A DNA stretch of 64,000 nucleotides from positions 248,001-312,000 of the forward strand of contig NZ_JAJITC010000003.1 in assembly GCF_020881035.1 (NCBI RefSeq), in the 5' to 3' direction. This document shows, one piece after another, positions 27,405 through 36,372 of this stretch (the first letter of the stretch is position 1; each line of letters starts with the position of its first letter). The position numbers were made by a program, and so were the translations under genes. The notes beneath the pieces were generated by a model. The model saw only the letters and a program-made list of their open reading frames with translations. It had not been told where the DNA came from and searched no databases. This stretch comes from Paraburkholderia translucens (lineage in GTDB: Bacteria; Pseudomonadota; Gammaproteobacteria; Burkholderiales; Burkholderiaceae).

Positions 27405-28598
27405 CTACTTCATTGCCACCCATTTGCCCGCCGCGTCCTGTCGCTGATAAGCCTCGAACTGGTCGTTGCGCACGATGACCGTGATATAAACCGCGCGGCT
27501 GCGGTCGCCCTTTGGATTGAACCCGATCGTCCCCGTCAGCCCCGGATAGTCCTTGACCTTGTGAAGCGCTGCGATGATCGCCGCCGGCGTGGTCGATTTC
27601 GCATCGGCAATCGCCTTGGCCGTGACGCCGACTGCATCGTATTCGTACACGGAATAGGGTCCCGGTCCCTGGCCGTAGGCCTTGGTGTAGTCGTCGACGT
27701 AGCCGTGGGCGCCCGACAGGAATTGCGCCAGCGGCGAGGTGGTGATGATCATGCCGTCGGCCGCCGGGCCCGCCGTTTTCATGAGCGTCGGGTCGTTCGT
27801 TCCATCGCCGCCCATAAGGGTCATCTTCAGGCCCAGTTGCCGCGCCTCCTTGACGATCAGCCCCGCTTCCGAGAAGTAGCCGGTGTAGTAGATGACGTCA
27901 GGCTTGAGCGACGCGACCTTGGTGAGCGTCGGTGAGTAGTCCATCTGGCCCGGCGTGATCGAGTCGGCGTAGACGACGTCGACGCCGTCTTTCTTGAGCG
28001 CCTCGACTGTGTTCTGGGCGAGCCCCTTCGAGTAAGTCGTGTTGTCGTCGATGACGGCCACGCGTTTCGCGTTCAGCGAGTTCTTGATGAAGCTGGCCGC
28101 GAACGGGCCCTGTTGATCGTCGCGACCAATGGTGCGGAACACGTTGTCGTAGCCCATTTCGGTGAGCTTCGGATTGGTCGACGCATCCAGTACATACGGA
28201 ATGCCGGCCCGATGGAACGTCGTCAACTCCGGAAGCGCGGCGCTGGAGCAGTAGCCGCCCGCCACCGCGACCACGCCCGCATCGACCAGTTTCTGCGCAG
28301 CCTGCACAGCGGTTTGCGCGTCACAGGCGTCATCCTCCGGTACGAGCTCGATCTGCTTGCCGAGCACGCCGCCCGCCGCATTGATTTTCGCGGCAGCCAG
28401 CTTGGCGCCGTTGAGGATATCGGTGCCGGCATTGGCGCTGCTGCCCGAAAGCGGCACGGGCACGCCGATCTTGATGGTCTGCCCCTGCGCCGCCTGTGGG
28501 ACGAGCGCCGCGAATGTCGCGAGTCCGACCACCGCGGCACCGAGGGATTGCCGCAAGATGCGCGCGGCGTCGGGCTTGCCATTGTTCTGAATATTCAT
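27405..28598 (-). CDS. periplasmic ligand-binding protein of the Liv-type transporter
   Basis: A 397-residue Peripla_BP_6 protein. The ATG at 28598 has AGGAGC upstream and begins MNIQNNGKPDAARIL, followed by a signal ending near AQGQ; an earlier frame extension is unlikely to be used. The mature part starts TIKIGVPVPLSGSSANAG, the usual LivK opening, and has AVAGGYCSSAALPEL in the ligand region. It is the first gene of the operon that continues with livH, livMG, livF, DUF1989 and perhaps the SDR. The ligand is not evident; neighbours suggest an amino acid or a related amide. Confidence 0.92.
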   Translation of the reverse strand: MNIQNNGKPDAARILRQSLGAAVVGLATFAALVPQAAQGQTIKIGVPVPLSGSSANAGTDILNGAKLAAAKINAAGGVLGKQIELVPEDDACDAQTAVQAAQKLVDAGVVAVAGGYCSSAALPELTTFHRAGIPYVLDASTNPKLTEMGYDNVFRTIGRDDQQGPFAASFIKNSLNAKRVAVIDDNTTYSKGLAQNTVEALKKDGVDVVYADSITPGQMDYSPTLTKVASLKPDVIYYTGYFSEAGLIVKEARQLGLKMTLMGGDGTNDPTLMKTAGPAADGMIITTSPLAQFLSGAHGYVDDYTKAYGQGPGPYSVYEYDAVGVTAKAIADAKSTTPAAIIAALHKVKDYPGLTGTIGFNPKGDRSRAVYITVIVRNDQFEAYQRQDAAGKWVAMK

Positions 28599-28673
28599 GT
28601 TCGTGGCTCCTGACTGTGAAGCCGACCGGACCATCCCGCGAGGCGGGTAGGCCAGCGGTCAGTTAGCTGAACA

Positions 28674-28686
28674 TAACGGATCGTTA
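28674..28686. promoter_or_regulatory. palindrome in divergent control region (livK-like / dadA-like)
   Basis: TAACGGATCGTTA is a perfect 5-3-5 dyad, located 76 bases upstream of the binding-protein gene and about 168 bases upstream of the DadA-like gene. It is a candidate operator controlling both directions. No regulator gene is adjacent, so the binding protein is unknown. Confidence 0.35.
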
Positions 28687-28853
28687 CGCGTGGCGCGAGC
28701 CTGTCGTGCAGAGTTCGCGCAGTGCCGGCACAAGAATGCCTCCTCAATGATAGAACTCGAAGAACGCCTGACCGTTATAGGGTATGCGCGTATAAAACCC
28801 CCGCAAAAGCGGCTACGGACTAATATTTTGTCAACGACAGCAGGGGGGCGCGC

Positions 28854-30098
28854 ATGACGAGCATCGTGCTTGGCGCGGGCATTGCGGGCGTCACCACCGC
28901 GTACTACCTCGCGATGGACGGTCGCGCCGTCACCGTGCTCGATCGCCGGCCGGGCGTTGCGCTCGAAACCAGCTTTGCGAATGCCGGACTCGTCGCGCCG
29001 GGGCATTCGTACACGTGGGCTTCGCCGCGCGCACCGAAGATCCTGCTGAAATCGCTGTTCGTCGAAGGACAGGCGCTGCGTCTGCGCTTGAGCGCCGATC
29101 CGCACATGTGGGCCTGGTGCGCGCTATTCCTGCGCAACTGCACCGCCGCGCGCTCGCGCGAAAACACTACGCGCAAGGTCAGGCTGTGCCGTTACGCTCA
29201 GGATCAGCTGCGGCAGGTGAGCGCAAGGGAGCAACTGCAATACGACGGGATCCGCCGCGGCCTGCTGTATCTCTATCGTGACGCGGCATCGTTCGAACGC
29301 GGCCGCTCCAACATGTCGATCCTCGTCGACAATGGCCTGCCGCTCGAAACGCTGGACACCGCGCAGGCGCTCGCGCGCGAGCCGGCGCTCGGGCATGCGC
29401 GCGACACGATTGCCGGCGCGATTTACTGCCCGACTGACGAGAGCGGCGATGCCTACCAGTTCACCCGCGAACTGCAGAAAGTCTGCGAGCGGCTTGGCGT
29501 GCGCTTCATGTTCGACACCCCGATCAGCCGCCTCGAAGCGGCGGGCGATGCAATAACGGGTGTTCGCACGCCGGCGGGCCTGATCGCCGGCGACGACTAC
29601 GTGCTCGCGCTCGGCTCGTATTCGCCGATTCTCGCGCGCCCGCTCGGTTACCGGCTCGCCGTCTATCCCGTCAAGGGCTACTCGGCAACCTTTCCCGCCG
29701 GAGCGGAACACCGTCCCCCGCAGATCGGTGGCGTGGATGAAAACCATCTCGTTGCGTGGGCGCGCTTCGGCGCGCGGCTTCGCTTTACCGCGACGGCCGA
29801 ATTTGCAGGCTATGACACACGCCACACGCCCGCTGACTTCGCGCCGATCCTGCGCACGGCGCGCGAGCTGTTTCCCGACGGCGCGGACTACACGAAGCCG
29901 AGCTACTGGGCGGGGCTGCGTCCGATGACGCCTGAAGGCACCCCGCTGATCGGCCGCACGCGCCACCGCAATCTGTTTCTGAACACGGGTCACGGCCACA
30001 TGGGATGGACGATGTCTTGCGGTACCGCGAAACTGCTCGCCGACATCATGGCGGGACGCCCACCCGAGCTGGGCCTGACAGGGATGACGATGAAATGA
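28854..30098 (+). CDS. FAD-dependent D-amino acid dehydrogenase-like protein (DadA family)
   Basis: A 414-residue flavoprotein of the DAO/DadA family, which oxidatively deaminates D-amino acids or related amines and passes electrons to the membrane. The FAD-binding Rossmann start is VLGAGIAGVTTAYYLA with DRRPGVALETSFANAG, typical of DadA. Near the end, WAGLRPMTPEGTPLIGRT and NTGHGHMGWTMSCGT are the conserved C-terminal FAD contacts. AGGGGGG lies upstream of the ATG. It overlaps the next gene by ATGA, so the two are co-translated. The pair diverges from the ABC transporter operon, and the whole locus probably imports and degrades one compound. Confidence 0.9.
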   Translation: MTSIVLGAGIAGVTTAYYLAMDGRAVTVLDRRPGVALETSFANAGLVAPGHSYTWASPRAPKILLKSLFVEGQALRLRLSADPHMWAWCALFLRNCTAARSRENTTRKVRLCRYAQDQLRQVSAREQLQYDGIRRGLLYLYRDAASFERGRSNMSILVDNGLPLETLDTAQALAREPALGHARDTIAGAIYCPTDESGDAYQFTRELQKVCERLGVRFMFDTPISRLEAAGDAITGVRTPAGLIAGDDYVLALGSYSPILARPLGYRLAVYPVKGYSATFPAGAEHRPPQIGGVDENHLVAWARFGARLRFTATAEFAGYDTRHTPADFAPILRTARELFPDGADYTKPSYWAGLRPMTPEGTPLIGRTRHRNLFLNTGHGHMGWTMSCGTAKLLADIMAGRPPELGLTGMTMK

Positions 30099-30871
30099 GC
30101 ACGACCTCACTGCGGCACGACGCCTACACGAAGCTCGAATTCACGCTCGACGACGGCATCGCGAGTCGCGCGGCGATCGGCCTCGTCGTGCTGGCCACCG
30201 ACCACACGATCGAACATGAATGGCGTCAACTGCTGCGGCAGGACGGCGTAGCCTTCTATGAAAGCCGCTTGCAGAATTCGCCGGATATCACGCCGGCCCG
30301 GCTAGCGGAAATCGAGTCGCGCATCGCGCCCGCGGTTGGATTGCTTCTGCCCGGCGAGCGGCTCGACGTCGTGGCGTTCGGCTGCACGTCTGCGTCCATG
30401 GTGATCGGCGAGGAGCCCGTGTTTGGCCGCACACGCGAGGCGCGTCCCGGCATCGCCTGCACGACGCCGATCACGGCTGCGCTCGCCGCGCTTGCCGTGC
30501 TACAGGTGCGGCGCGTCGCATTATTGACACCGTATATCCGGTCCATCAACGACTTCATGCGCGACTACATCGAGGCACGCGGTGTTGCCGTGACCCGCAT
30601 CGCGTCGTTCGAGCATGCAGACGACAACGCGGTTGCCCGCATCGATGCGTCTTCAATACGCGCGGCGATTGAACAGCTGGCGCGCCACGCCGATGCGGAC
30701 GCGGTGTTCGTCTCCTGCACGAGCCTGCGGGTTGCCGCGTTGATTCCGCACCTGGAGGAGACCACAGGCAAGCCCGTGATATCGAGCAACTTCGCAATGG
30801 CCTGGCATGCGTTACGGCTTGCTGGCGTGCGCGATAGCGAGCCGCAACTCGGGCAGTTGTTTGCGCTATAG
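30095..30871 (+). CDS. Asp/Glu racemase-family protein (maleate isomerase/arylmalonate decarboxylase-like)
   Basis: A 258-residue cytoplasmic enzyme of the Asp/Glu/hydantoin racemase superfamily. Two cysteines sit at the equivalent catalytic positions, FGCTSASMV near residue 95 and FVSCTSLRVAAL near 210, which is the pattern of maleate cis-trans isomerases and some racemases; arylmalonate decarboxylases keep only one. The start at 30095 is set by the 4-base ATGA overlap with the DadA-like gene; upstream sequence in this frame lies inside that gene. Being coupled to a D-amino-acid dehydrogenase fits a racemase or isomerase that shapes the substrate. Exact reaction unknown. Confidence 0.82.
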   Translation: MSTTSLRHDAYTKLEFTLDDGIASRAAIGLVVLATDHTIEHEWRQLLRQDGVAFYESRLQNSPDITPARLAEIESRIAPAVGLLLPGERLDVVAFGCTSASMVIGEEPVFGRTREARPGIACTTPITAALAALAVLQVRRVALLTPYIRSINDFMRDYIEARGVAVTRIASFEHADDNAVARIDASSIRAAIEQLARHADADAVFVSCTSLRVAALIPHLEETTGKPVISSNFAMAWHALRLAGVRDSEPQLGQLFAL

Positions 30872-30926
30872 CAGTGGGCCGATGCTTTGGCAGGCGGGTA
30901 TGAGAAAGGTGAACGACAAAAACAAA

Positions 30927-30958
30927 AAACCCCGTAAGACTTCGATCTTACGGGGTTT
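30927..30958 (-). terminator. bidirectional terminator between racemase-like gene and tRNA-Leu
   Basis: A 13 bp stem, AAACCCCGTAAGA / TCTTACGGGGTTT, with a 6-base loop. On the minus strand it is followed by a T-rich run, ending transcription of the tRNA-Leu gene at 30993. On the plus strand the stem ends in TTT and can also stop transcription from the DadA-like pair. Confidence 0.88.
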
Positions 30959-30992
30959 CTCGAACTACTTCGGCTAACGCCGGAACAACTTG

Positions 30993-31079
30993 TGGTGCCC
31001 AGGAGAGGACTCGAACCTCCACGGTGTTGCCACCGCTAGGACCTGAACCTAGTGCGTCTACCAATTCCGCCACCTGGGC
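30993..31079 (-). tRNA. tRNA-Leu (anticodon CAG)
   Basis: An 87-base class II tRNA including encoded CCA. The acceptor stem GCCCAGG pairs with CCTGGGC, the D-loop region has TGGCGGAATTGGTAGACG, and anticodon stem CTAGG/CCTAG holds loop TTCAGGT, giving CAG, which reads CUG. A long variable arm and GGTTCGAGTCC in the T-arm are present. It has its own promoter and terminator. Confidence 0.97.
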
Positions 31080-31100
31080 ACGTCTTCAAGCTAGACCGCT

Positions 31101-31128
31101 ATTTTAGCAAGATGATTAAGTTTGTCAA
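31101..31128 (-). promoter_or_regulatory. sigma-70 promoter of tRNA-Leu at 30993
   Basis: On the minus strand TTGACA (31123-31128) and TAAAAT (31101-31106) are separated by 16 bases, upstream of the tRNA 5' end by about 21 bases. This is close to consensus. Confidence 0.8.
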
Positions 31129-31272
31129 TCCCTGCTTCAAACAAACCTGTCTTTATCATCCGCCCGGTTGAACGCGCAGCGACGAGGTGATGCAATCGCT
31201 ACCGGACCGCCGTCCTGCTCATCCGGTAATCGAAACGCAAACAGCATCGATCGATCGCCGGGTGTTGCACAA

Positions 31273-31304
31273 AAAATAGAGCCGCCAGAAGGCGGCTCTA
31301 TTTT
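31273..31304 (-). terminator. terminator of the second tRNA-Leu
   Basis: A 14 bp stem, AAAATAGAGCCGCC / GGCGGCTCTATTTT, with loop AGAA and a T-run on the minus strand. It follows the tRNA-Leu gene at 31310 by 5 bases and separates it from the downstream tRNA-Leu. Confidence 0.9.
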
Positions 31305-31309
31305 GAATC

Positions 31310-31396
31310 TGGTGCCCAAGAGAGGACTCGAACCTCCACAGTGTTGCCACCGCTAGGACCTGAACCTAGTGCGTCTACCAATTTCGCCACCTGGGC
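31310..31396 (-). tRNA. tRNA-Leu (anticodon CAG), second copy
   Basis: Nearly identical to the copy at 30993, with the same loop TTCAGGT and anticodon CAG, and an encoded CCA. The acceptor 3' side is CTTGGGC, which leaves an A-T and a G-T pair where the other copy has standard pairs, and there is one change in the variable/T-arm region. It is separately transcribed. Confidence 0.97.
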
Positions 31397-31801
31397 AGGT
31401 GATGAACAGCAAAGACCGCCATTATAGCGACCGGTTCCGACCTGTCAAGCGATTTGCCAAAGCCGATCCACCCCCGCGGGGAGTCCGCGCACTACGCGGC
31501 CAAACGACCGCCACAGGCCCGCGTGGCGCGCCACACGGGTGTTAGAATGCCTCGCAGTAGTTCGTTGGCACGATGCACATCCGGGGTCCCGGCGCGAGTG
31601 TCCTGGTGTGCTCGGCAATACGTGCGTCGCCCCGGCGTTGAACGAGCTCGACCCCGGCAGTTTCCGGTGCAATCGCAGTAGAGCAAGAAGCAGCAGGTGC
31701 AATGACCGAGGCAGCGCCGCCGCGCTGCAGATGCAACCGAGCGCGACTGCGCGCATTACGCAAACGCCCTCCAGGCCGGACCACATCGCCGACCGACGTC
31801 C
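31397..31801 (+). other. leader region upstream of rnr
   Basis: About 400 bases between the tRNA-Leu and rnr. It contains the tRNA promoter, the perfect palindrome GTGGCGCGCCAC at 31523-31534 and GTTAGAAT just after it, which resembles a -10 element for rnr. No convincing protein frame and no good ribosome site directly before the rnr ATG were seen, so the rnr mRNA may have a long leader of about 250 bases. Confidence 0.5.
31421..31448 (-). promoter_or_regulatory. consensus sigma-70 promoter of tRNA-Leu at 31310
   Basis: On the minus strand TTGACA (31443-31448) and TATAAT (31421-31426) are both perfect, with a 16-base spacer and a GC-rich discriminator, as expected for a strongly expressed, growth-rate-controlled tRNA gene. 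Confidence 0.88.
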
Positions 31802-34297
31802 ATGCAACGAGAAAAAATCATCGACAAGCCCTTGAGCAAATTTCCGTATCCGATTCCAAGCCGCGAAGAAATCCTCGGCGTGCTGCGCACGAGTGAAACG
31901 CCGCTTGCCGCGAACGACATCGCCGAAGCCCTGTCGATCAAGCGCCAGGAGCGCGAAGGATTTTTCAAGCGTCTCGGCGCAATGGAGCGCGACGGCCAGA
32001 TCCGGCTCGATCAGCGCAACCTCTATCAATTGACCCATCCGTCGAACTTCGTCGCGGGCCGCGTGCAGGGCCATCGCGACGGCTACGGCTTCCTGATTCG
32101 CGACGACGGCCAGGACGACCTGTTCCTGCCCAACGGCGAGATGCAGAAGGTGATGCACAACGACCGCGTGCTCGCGCGCATCGTCGGTTATGACCGGCGC
32201 GGGCGGCCGGAAGGGCACATCGTCGAGGTCACGGACCGCGCGAACAAACGCGTGATCGGCCGTCTGCTCAACGAGAACGGCGCGCTGATCGTCGCGCCCG
32301 AAGACAAGCGCATCGGCCACGACATCCTGATCACGCAGAACACCCGCAAGGCGAAGGTCGGCCAGGTCGTGGTGGTCGAGCTGACCGATTTCCCGAGCCG
32401 TCATTCGCAGCCGCTCGGCCGCGTGGTGGAAGTGCTGGGCGATATCGACGACCCAGGCATGGAAATCGAAATCGCGGTGCGCAAGTACGGCGTGCCGCAC
32501 GAGTTCAGCGAGGCCGCGCTCGCCGAAGCGGCGAAGCTGCCCGACGAAGTGCGCCCGGCCGACATCCGCCATCGCGTCGATCTGCGCGACGTGCCGCTCG
32601 TCACGATCGACGGCGAGGACGCGCGCGACTTCGACGACGCCGTCTATTGCGAGCCGGTGAAAGTCGGCCGCGGCGACGGTTTCCGCCTGATCGTCGCGAT
32701 CGCCGACGTGTCGCACTACGTGCATCCGCAAAGCGGGCTCGACGCCGACGCGATCGAGCGCAGCACGTCGGTGTATTTCCCGCGCCGTGTGATTCCGATG
32801 CTGCCGGAGAAGCTGTCGAACGGATTGTGCTCGCTGAATCCGCAAGTCGACCGCTGCGTGCTCGTGTGCGACATGATCGTCACCGCGCGCGGCGACGTGA
32901 AGGCGTATCAGTTCTATCCGGGTGTCATGCATTCGGCCGCGCGGCTGACCTACACCGAAGTCGCCGCGGTGCTGACGAACACCAAGGGCCCGGAAGCGAC
33001 CCGTCGCGCCGCGTTGTTGCCGCAGTTGCAGAATCTGTACGGCGTCTACAAGGCGCTGTTCGCGGCGCGCCAGAAGCGTGGCGCGATCGACTTCGATACG
33101 ACTGAGACGTACATCGTCTGCAATGCACAGGGCAAGATCGAGCAGATCGTGCCGCGCACGCGCAACGACGCGCACAAGCTGATCGAGGAATGCATGCTGG
33201 CCGCGAACGTGTGCGCCGCGGACTTTCTCAAGCGCCACAAGCATCCGGGCCTGTTCCGCGTGCATGCGGGCCCCAGCGCGGAAAAGCTCGAGAACCTTCG
33301 CACGTTCCTGCGCGGTATGGGCTTGACGCTCGGTGGCGGTGACTCGCCGCACGCGAGCGACTACGCTGCATTGATGGCGCAGATCCGCGACCGGCCCGAC
33401 GCGTCGATGCTGCAGACGATGCTGCTGCGCTCGATGCAGCAGGCGGTCTACAGCCCCGACAACATCGGCCACTTCGGTCTCGCCTACGAGGCCTACGCGC
33501 ACTTCACGAGCCCGATTCGACGCTATCCCGATCTGCTCACCCATCGCGCGATCTACGCGATCCTGCAAGGCCGCAAGTATCACCCTCAGCCGCCGGACGG
33601 CGTCGAGCTGAATACCGCGCTGTCGCCGCGCGCCCGCGCGATGCAGCAGGCCGACGAGGAAAAGCGCGGCCCACGCGCTCGCGGGAACAACGTGGCGATC
33701 TGGGAAGAGCTCGGGCTGCATTGCTCGGCAAACGAGCGCCGCGCGGACGAAGCATCGCGCGACGTCGAAGCATGGCTCAAGTGCTATTTCATGCGCGACA
33801 AGCTCGGCGAGGAATATGGCGGCATGGTCAACGGCGTCACGTCGTTTGGCATTTTCGTGCAACTCGATTCGCTGTTCATCGAAGGTCTCGTGCATGTGAC
33901 CGAACTCGGCTCCGACTATTTCCAGTACGACGAGATCAAGAACGAACTGCGCGGCGAGCGCACCGGCATTCGCTACCGGCTATCGGATCGTGTGCGCGTG
34001 CAGGTGAGCCGCGTCGATCTCGACGCGCGCAAGATCGACTTCCGCCTCGTGCGCGATACGCCGATCAAGCCGCCCGTGGCACGCGGCATCGCGGCGGACA
34101 GGAGCGAAGGCGCTGGCGCACGCGTGCGCGCATTGCCGCCGGCGGAACGCGGCGCGTCAGTGCCGGGTCCGCGGCACAAGAAGGCCGCGCCCGCGCAGAG
34201 CGCGGCGGTCAAGGAAGCGCGCGCGGCGCGTGGCGCGGCGAAGAAGCATGGTGCTGCGAGCAAGGCGGCGTCCAAGCAGGCACGCAAGAAGCGCTGA
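31802..34297 (+). CDS. rnr: ribonuclease R
   Basis: An 831-residue RNase II/R-family 3'-5' exoribonuclease, which degrades structured RNA. A winged-helix N-terminus (residues 20-80) is followed by two cold-shock domains, the RNB catalytic domain with TIDGEDARDFDDAVY (Asp residues at 270-279), an S1 domain around 665-745, and a long Lys/Arg/Ala-rich tail (750-831). These features distinguish it from RNase II. The ATG lacks an obvious Shine-Dalgarno sequence, but the N-terminus fits the family. It is followed by rlmB on the same strand, 132 bases away, a conserved rnr-rlmB arrangement. Confidence 0.97.
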   Translation: MQREKIIDKPLSKFPYPIPSREEILGVLRTSETPLAANDIAEALSIKRQEREGFFKRLGAMERDGQIRLDQRNLYQLTHPSNFVAGRVQGHRDGYGFLIRDDGQDDLFLPNGEMQKVMHNDRVLARIVGYDRRGRPEGHIVEVTDRANKRVIGRLLNENGALIVAPEDKRIGHDILITQNTRKAKVGQVVVVELTDFPSRHSQPLGRVVEVLGDIDDPGMEIEIAVRKYGVPHEFSEAALAEAAKLPDEVRPADIRHRVDLRDVPLVTIDGEDARDFDDAVYCEPVKVGRGDGFRLIVAIADVSHYVHPQSGLDADAIERSTSVYFPRRVIPMLPEKLSNGLCSLNPQVDRCVLVCDMIVTARGDVKAYQFYPGVMHSAARLTYTEVAAVLTNTKGPEATRRAALLPQLQNLYGVYKALFAARQKRGAIDFDTTETYIVCNAQGKIEQIVPRTRNDAHKLIEECMLAANVCAADFLKRHKHPGLFRVHAGPSAEKLENLRTFLRGMGLTLGGGDSPHASDYAALMAQIRDRPDASMLQTMLLRSMQQAVYSPDNIGHFGLAYEAYAHFTSPIRRYPDLLTHRAIYAILQGRKYHPQPPDGVELNTALSPRARAMQQADEEKRGPRARGNNVAIWEELGLHCSANERRADEASRDVEAWLKCYFMRDKLGEEYGGMVNGVTSFGIFVQLDSLFIEGLVHVTELGSDYFQYDEIKNELRGERTGIRYRLSDRVRVQVSRVDLDARKIDFRLVRDTPIKPPVARGIAADRSEGAGARVRALPPAERGASVPGPRHKKAAPAQSAAVKEARAARGAAKKHGAASKAASKQARKKR

Positions 34298-34429
34298 GGC
34301 TGTCGCAGCGCCGGGACCGCGCGCAACGGGCACGTGAACAGGTGCCGGTTGCGCGCGGTCTGCCTTTCGGTTTCATATTCATCACTGCGGCGCGCGTTGA
34401 ATGCGCGCCCAATCAAAGGTTGTTCAGTC

Positions 34430-35173
34430 ATGGCACGTCACAAGGTTTTATACGGTTTCCACGCAGTGACCGCGCGTATCCGGCACGATGCGTCGACGGT
34501 CGAGGATGTCTATTACGACGCGACGCGCAAGGACCGTCGTATGACCGAATTCCTGCAGGCCGCGAAGGACGCGGGCGTGCGTCTGATCGCCGCCGACGAA
34601 ACGCGCCTGTGGGGCCTCGCGCGAACGGAACGTCATCAGGGTGTGGTCGCGCGCGCGGGCGATCTGCCGCTCGCGCAGAATCTCGCAGAATTGCTCGACG
34701 GCATCAGCGGCTCACCGCTGATTCTGGTGCTCGACGGCGTGACCGATCCGCACAATCTCGGCGCTTGCCTGCGCGTCGCCGACGCGGCCGGCGCGCATGC
34801 GGTGATTGCGCCGCGCGATCGCGCGGTGGGATTGAACGCGACCGCAGCGAAGGTGGCGAGCGGCGCCGCCGACACCGTGCCGTACATCACGGTCACGAAT
34901 CTGGCGCGCGCGCTGCGCGAGCTCAAGGACGCGGGTGTCTGGGTGGTCGGCACGGCTGGCGACGCGCAGAAAAGTGTCTACGAAACGGAACTCGATGGGC
35001 CGGTGGCGCTCGTGATGGGCGCCGAAGGCGAGGGCATGCGGCGTCTGACGCGTGAGACCTGCGATGTCGTCATGCACATTCCGATGGCGGGGACGGTGGA
35101 GAGTTTGAATGTGTCCGTGGCGAGCGGGGTGTGCCTGTTCGAGGCGGTGCGGCAAAGGGCGGTGAAGAAGTAG
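34430..35173 (+). CDS. rlmB: 23S rRNA (guanosine-2'-O-)-methyltransferase RlmB
   Basis: A 247-residue SpoU-family enzyme that methylates G2251 in the 23S rRNA peptidyl-transferase region. The start [13 protein letters not shown] is standard and AAAGG lies upstream. An N-terminal substrate-binding domain (about 1-75) is followed by the SPOUT knot: [15 protein letters not shown] (motif 1), [13 protein letters not shown] (motif 2) and [15 protein letters not shown] (motif 3). It follows rnr and probably shares its transcript. A hairpin lies about 35 bases after the stop. Confidence 0.96.
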   Translation: MARHKVLYGFHAVTARIRHDASTVEDVYYDATRKDRRMTEFLQAAKDAGVRLIAADETRLWGLARTERHQGVVARAGDLPLAQNLAELLDGISGSPLILVLDGVTDPHNLGACLRVADAAGAHAVIAPRDRAVGLNATAAKVASGAADTVPYITVTNLARALRELKDAGVWVVGTAGDAQKSVYETELDGPVALVMGAEGEGMRRLTRETCDVVMHIPMAGTVESLNVSVASGVCLFEAVRQRAVKK

Positions 35174-35209
35174 TTGTGATCGTCGCTCCTGCTGTCGGCA
35201 GATCGGTTG

Positions 35210-35250
35210 GCGCCCGGGACGCGGTTGTGGTTCCGGGCGCTTTGCTTTGC
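35210..35250 (+). terminator. probable terminator after rlmB
   Basis: GCGCCCGG / CCGGGCGC forms an 8 bp GC stem with a 15-base loop, followed by TTTGCTTTGC. It is a moderate rho-independent terminator for the rnr-rlmB transcript. Confidence 0.6.
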
Positions 35251-35422
35251 CGATTGTTCAGCATCTCCATGATTCTCCCGCGGCATTCCAGAATCCTCGG
35301 CGATATGTCTCCAATGCTGTCCGGCAAACCAGCGCCGTCCGCGGCACCGGTCCATCCAAACCCCGCTCTCTGCGCGCCACTCCGGTAAACTACGGGTTTT
35401 TCACGCTTCTCCCGCCTCTGCC

Positions 35423-36118
35423 ATGACTCAAGACGAACTCAAGCAACTGGTTGGCCAGGCCGCCGCCGATTACGTCAACGCCAACGTGCCGCAAGGCTCG
35501 GTGATCGGTGTCGGCACGGGCTCCACCGCGAACTGCTTCATCGACGCGCTGGCCGCCACCCGATCCCGCTATCGCGGCGCGGTGTCGAGTTCGCTCGCCA
35601 CGACCGCGCGTTTGCAATCGCACGGCTTCAAGGTGCTCGATCTGAATGAAATCGATTCGCTGCCGGTGTACGTCGATGGCGCCGACGAAATCGATCGCAG
35701 CGGCGCGATGATCAAGGGCGGCGGCGGCGCGCTCACGCGCGAGAAGATCGTCGCGTCGGTGTCGGAGGTGTTCGTCTGCATCGCGGATGCGAGCAAGGTC
35801 GTCGAGACGCTCGGCAAATTCCCGCTGCCGATCGAAGTCGTGCCGATGGCGCGCACCGCGATCGGCCGTCGCGTGACGGCGCTCGGCGGCGTGCCCGTCG
35901 TGCGCGTGACGAAAGAGGGCGTGCCGTTCATCACCGACAACGGTAACGAGATCATCGACGTGAAGGGCTTGAGCATCAGCGACCCGCGCACGCTGGAAGC
36001 GCATATCAATGCGTGGCCCGGCGTCGTGACGGTCGGCCTGTTCGCGGTCCGCGGAGCGAACCTCTGTCTGCTCGGCACGGACACCGGCGTCCAGACGATC
36101 ACGTACGGCCAGAATTAA
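35423..36118 (+). CDS. rpiA: ribose-5-phosphate isomerase A
   Basis: A 231-residue enzyme interconverting ribose-5-P and ribulose-5-P in the pentose phosphate pathway. The full-length family pattern is present: [13 protein letters not shown] near residue 32, YVDGADEID near 83, and [16 protein letters not shown] with the catalytic Glu. The C-terminus has [14 protein letters not shown]. It is a single-gene unit, with a strong terminator 26 bases after the stop. Confidence 0.97.
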   Translation: MTQDELKQLVGQAAADYVNANVPQGSVIGVGTGSTANCFIDALAATRSRYRGAVSSSLATTARLQSHGFKVLDLNEIDSLPVYVDGADEIDRSGAMIKGGGGALTREKIVASVSEVFVCIADASKVVETLGKFPLPIEVVPMARTAIGRRVTALGGVPVVRVTKEGVPFITDNGNEIIDVKGLSISDPRTLEAHINAWPGVVTVGLFAVRGANLCLLGTDTGVQTITYGQN

Positions 36119-36143
36119 GCGGACTGCGTTTGCATTCGCTGTG

Positions 36144-36183
36144 ACGCGAGTGAGCCGTTCCAACGGCTCACTCGCGTTTTTTT
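36144..36183 (+). terminator. strong rho-independent terminator after rpiA
   Basis: ACGCGAGTGAGCCGTT and its complement form a 16 bp stem (the inner pairs may open to give a 4-6 base loop), followed by seven Ts. Confidence 0.93.
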
Positions 36184-36372
36184 ATGCGTCAGGCGTTGGG
36201 CTCAGCGCAAAGCGAACGGATGAAGCCGCGCATTCGCAGCGGCGAACGGACGCTTTGAATTATTCGCGCACTCTCGTACGTCGAATGTGGGCACGCGCAC
36301 GCACAGCCAGGAACGCGGCACATACACTCTTCTCCAAGGCCATGCGGCGTTTTCTGACGGGCGGAGCGGAAT

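Noticed and set aside
31445..33895. 816-codon open frame opposite rnr
   Set aside because: Shadow of RNase R; residue composition is His/Arg/Ala-rich and repetitive, with no domain features.
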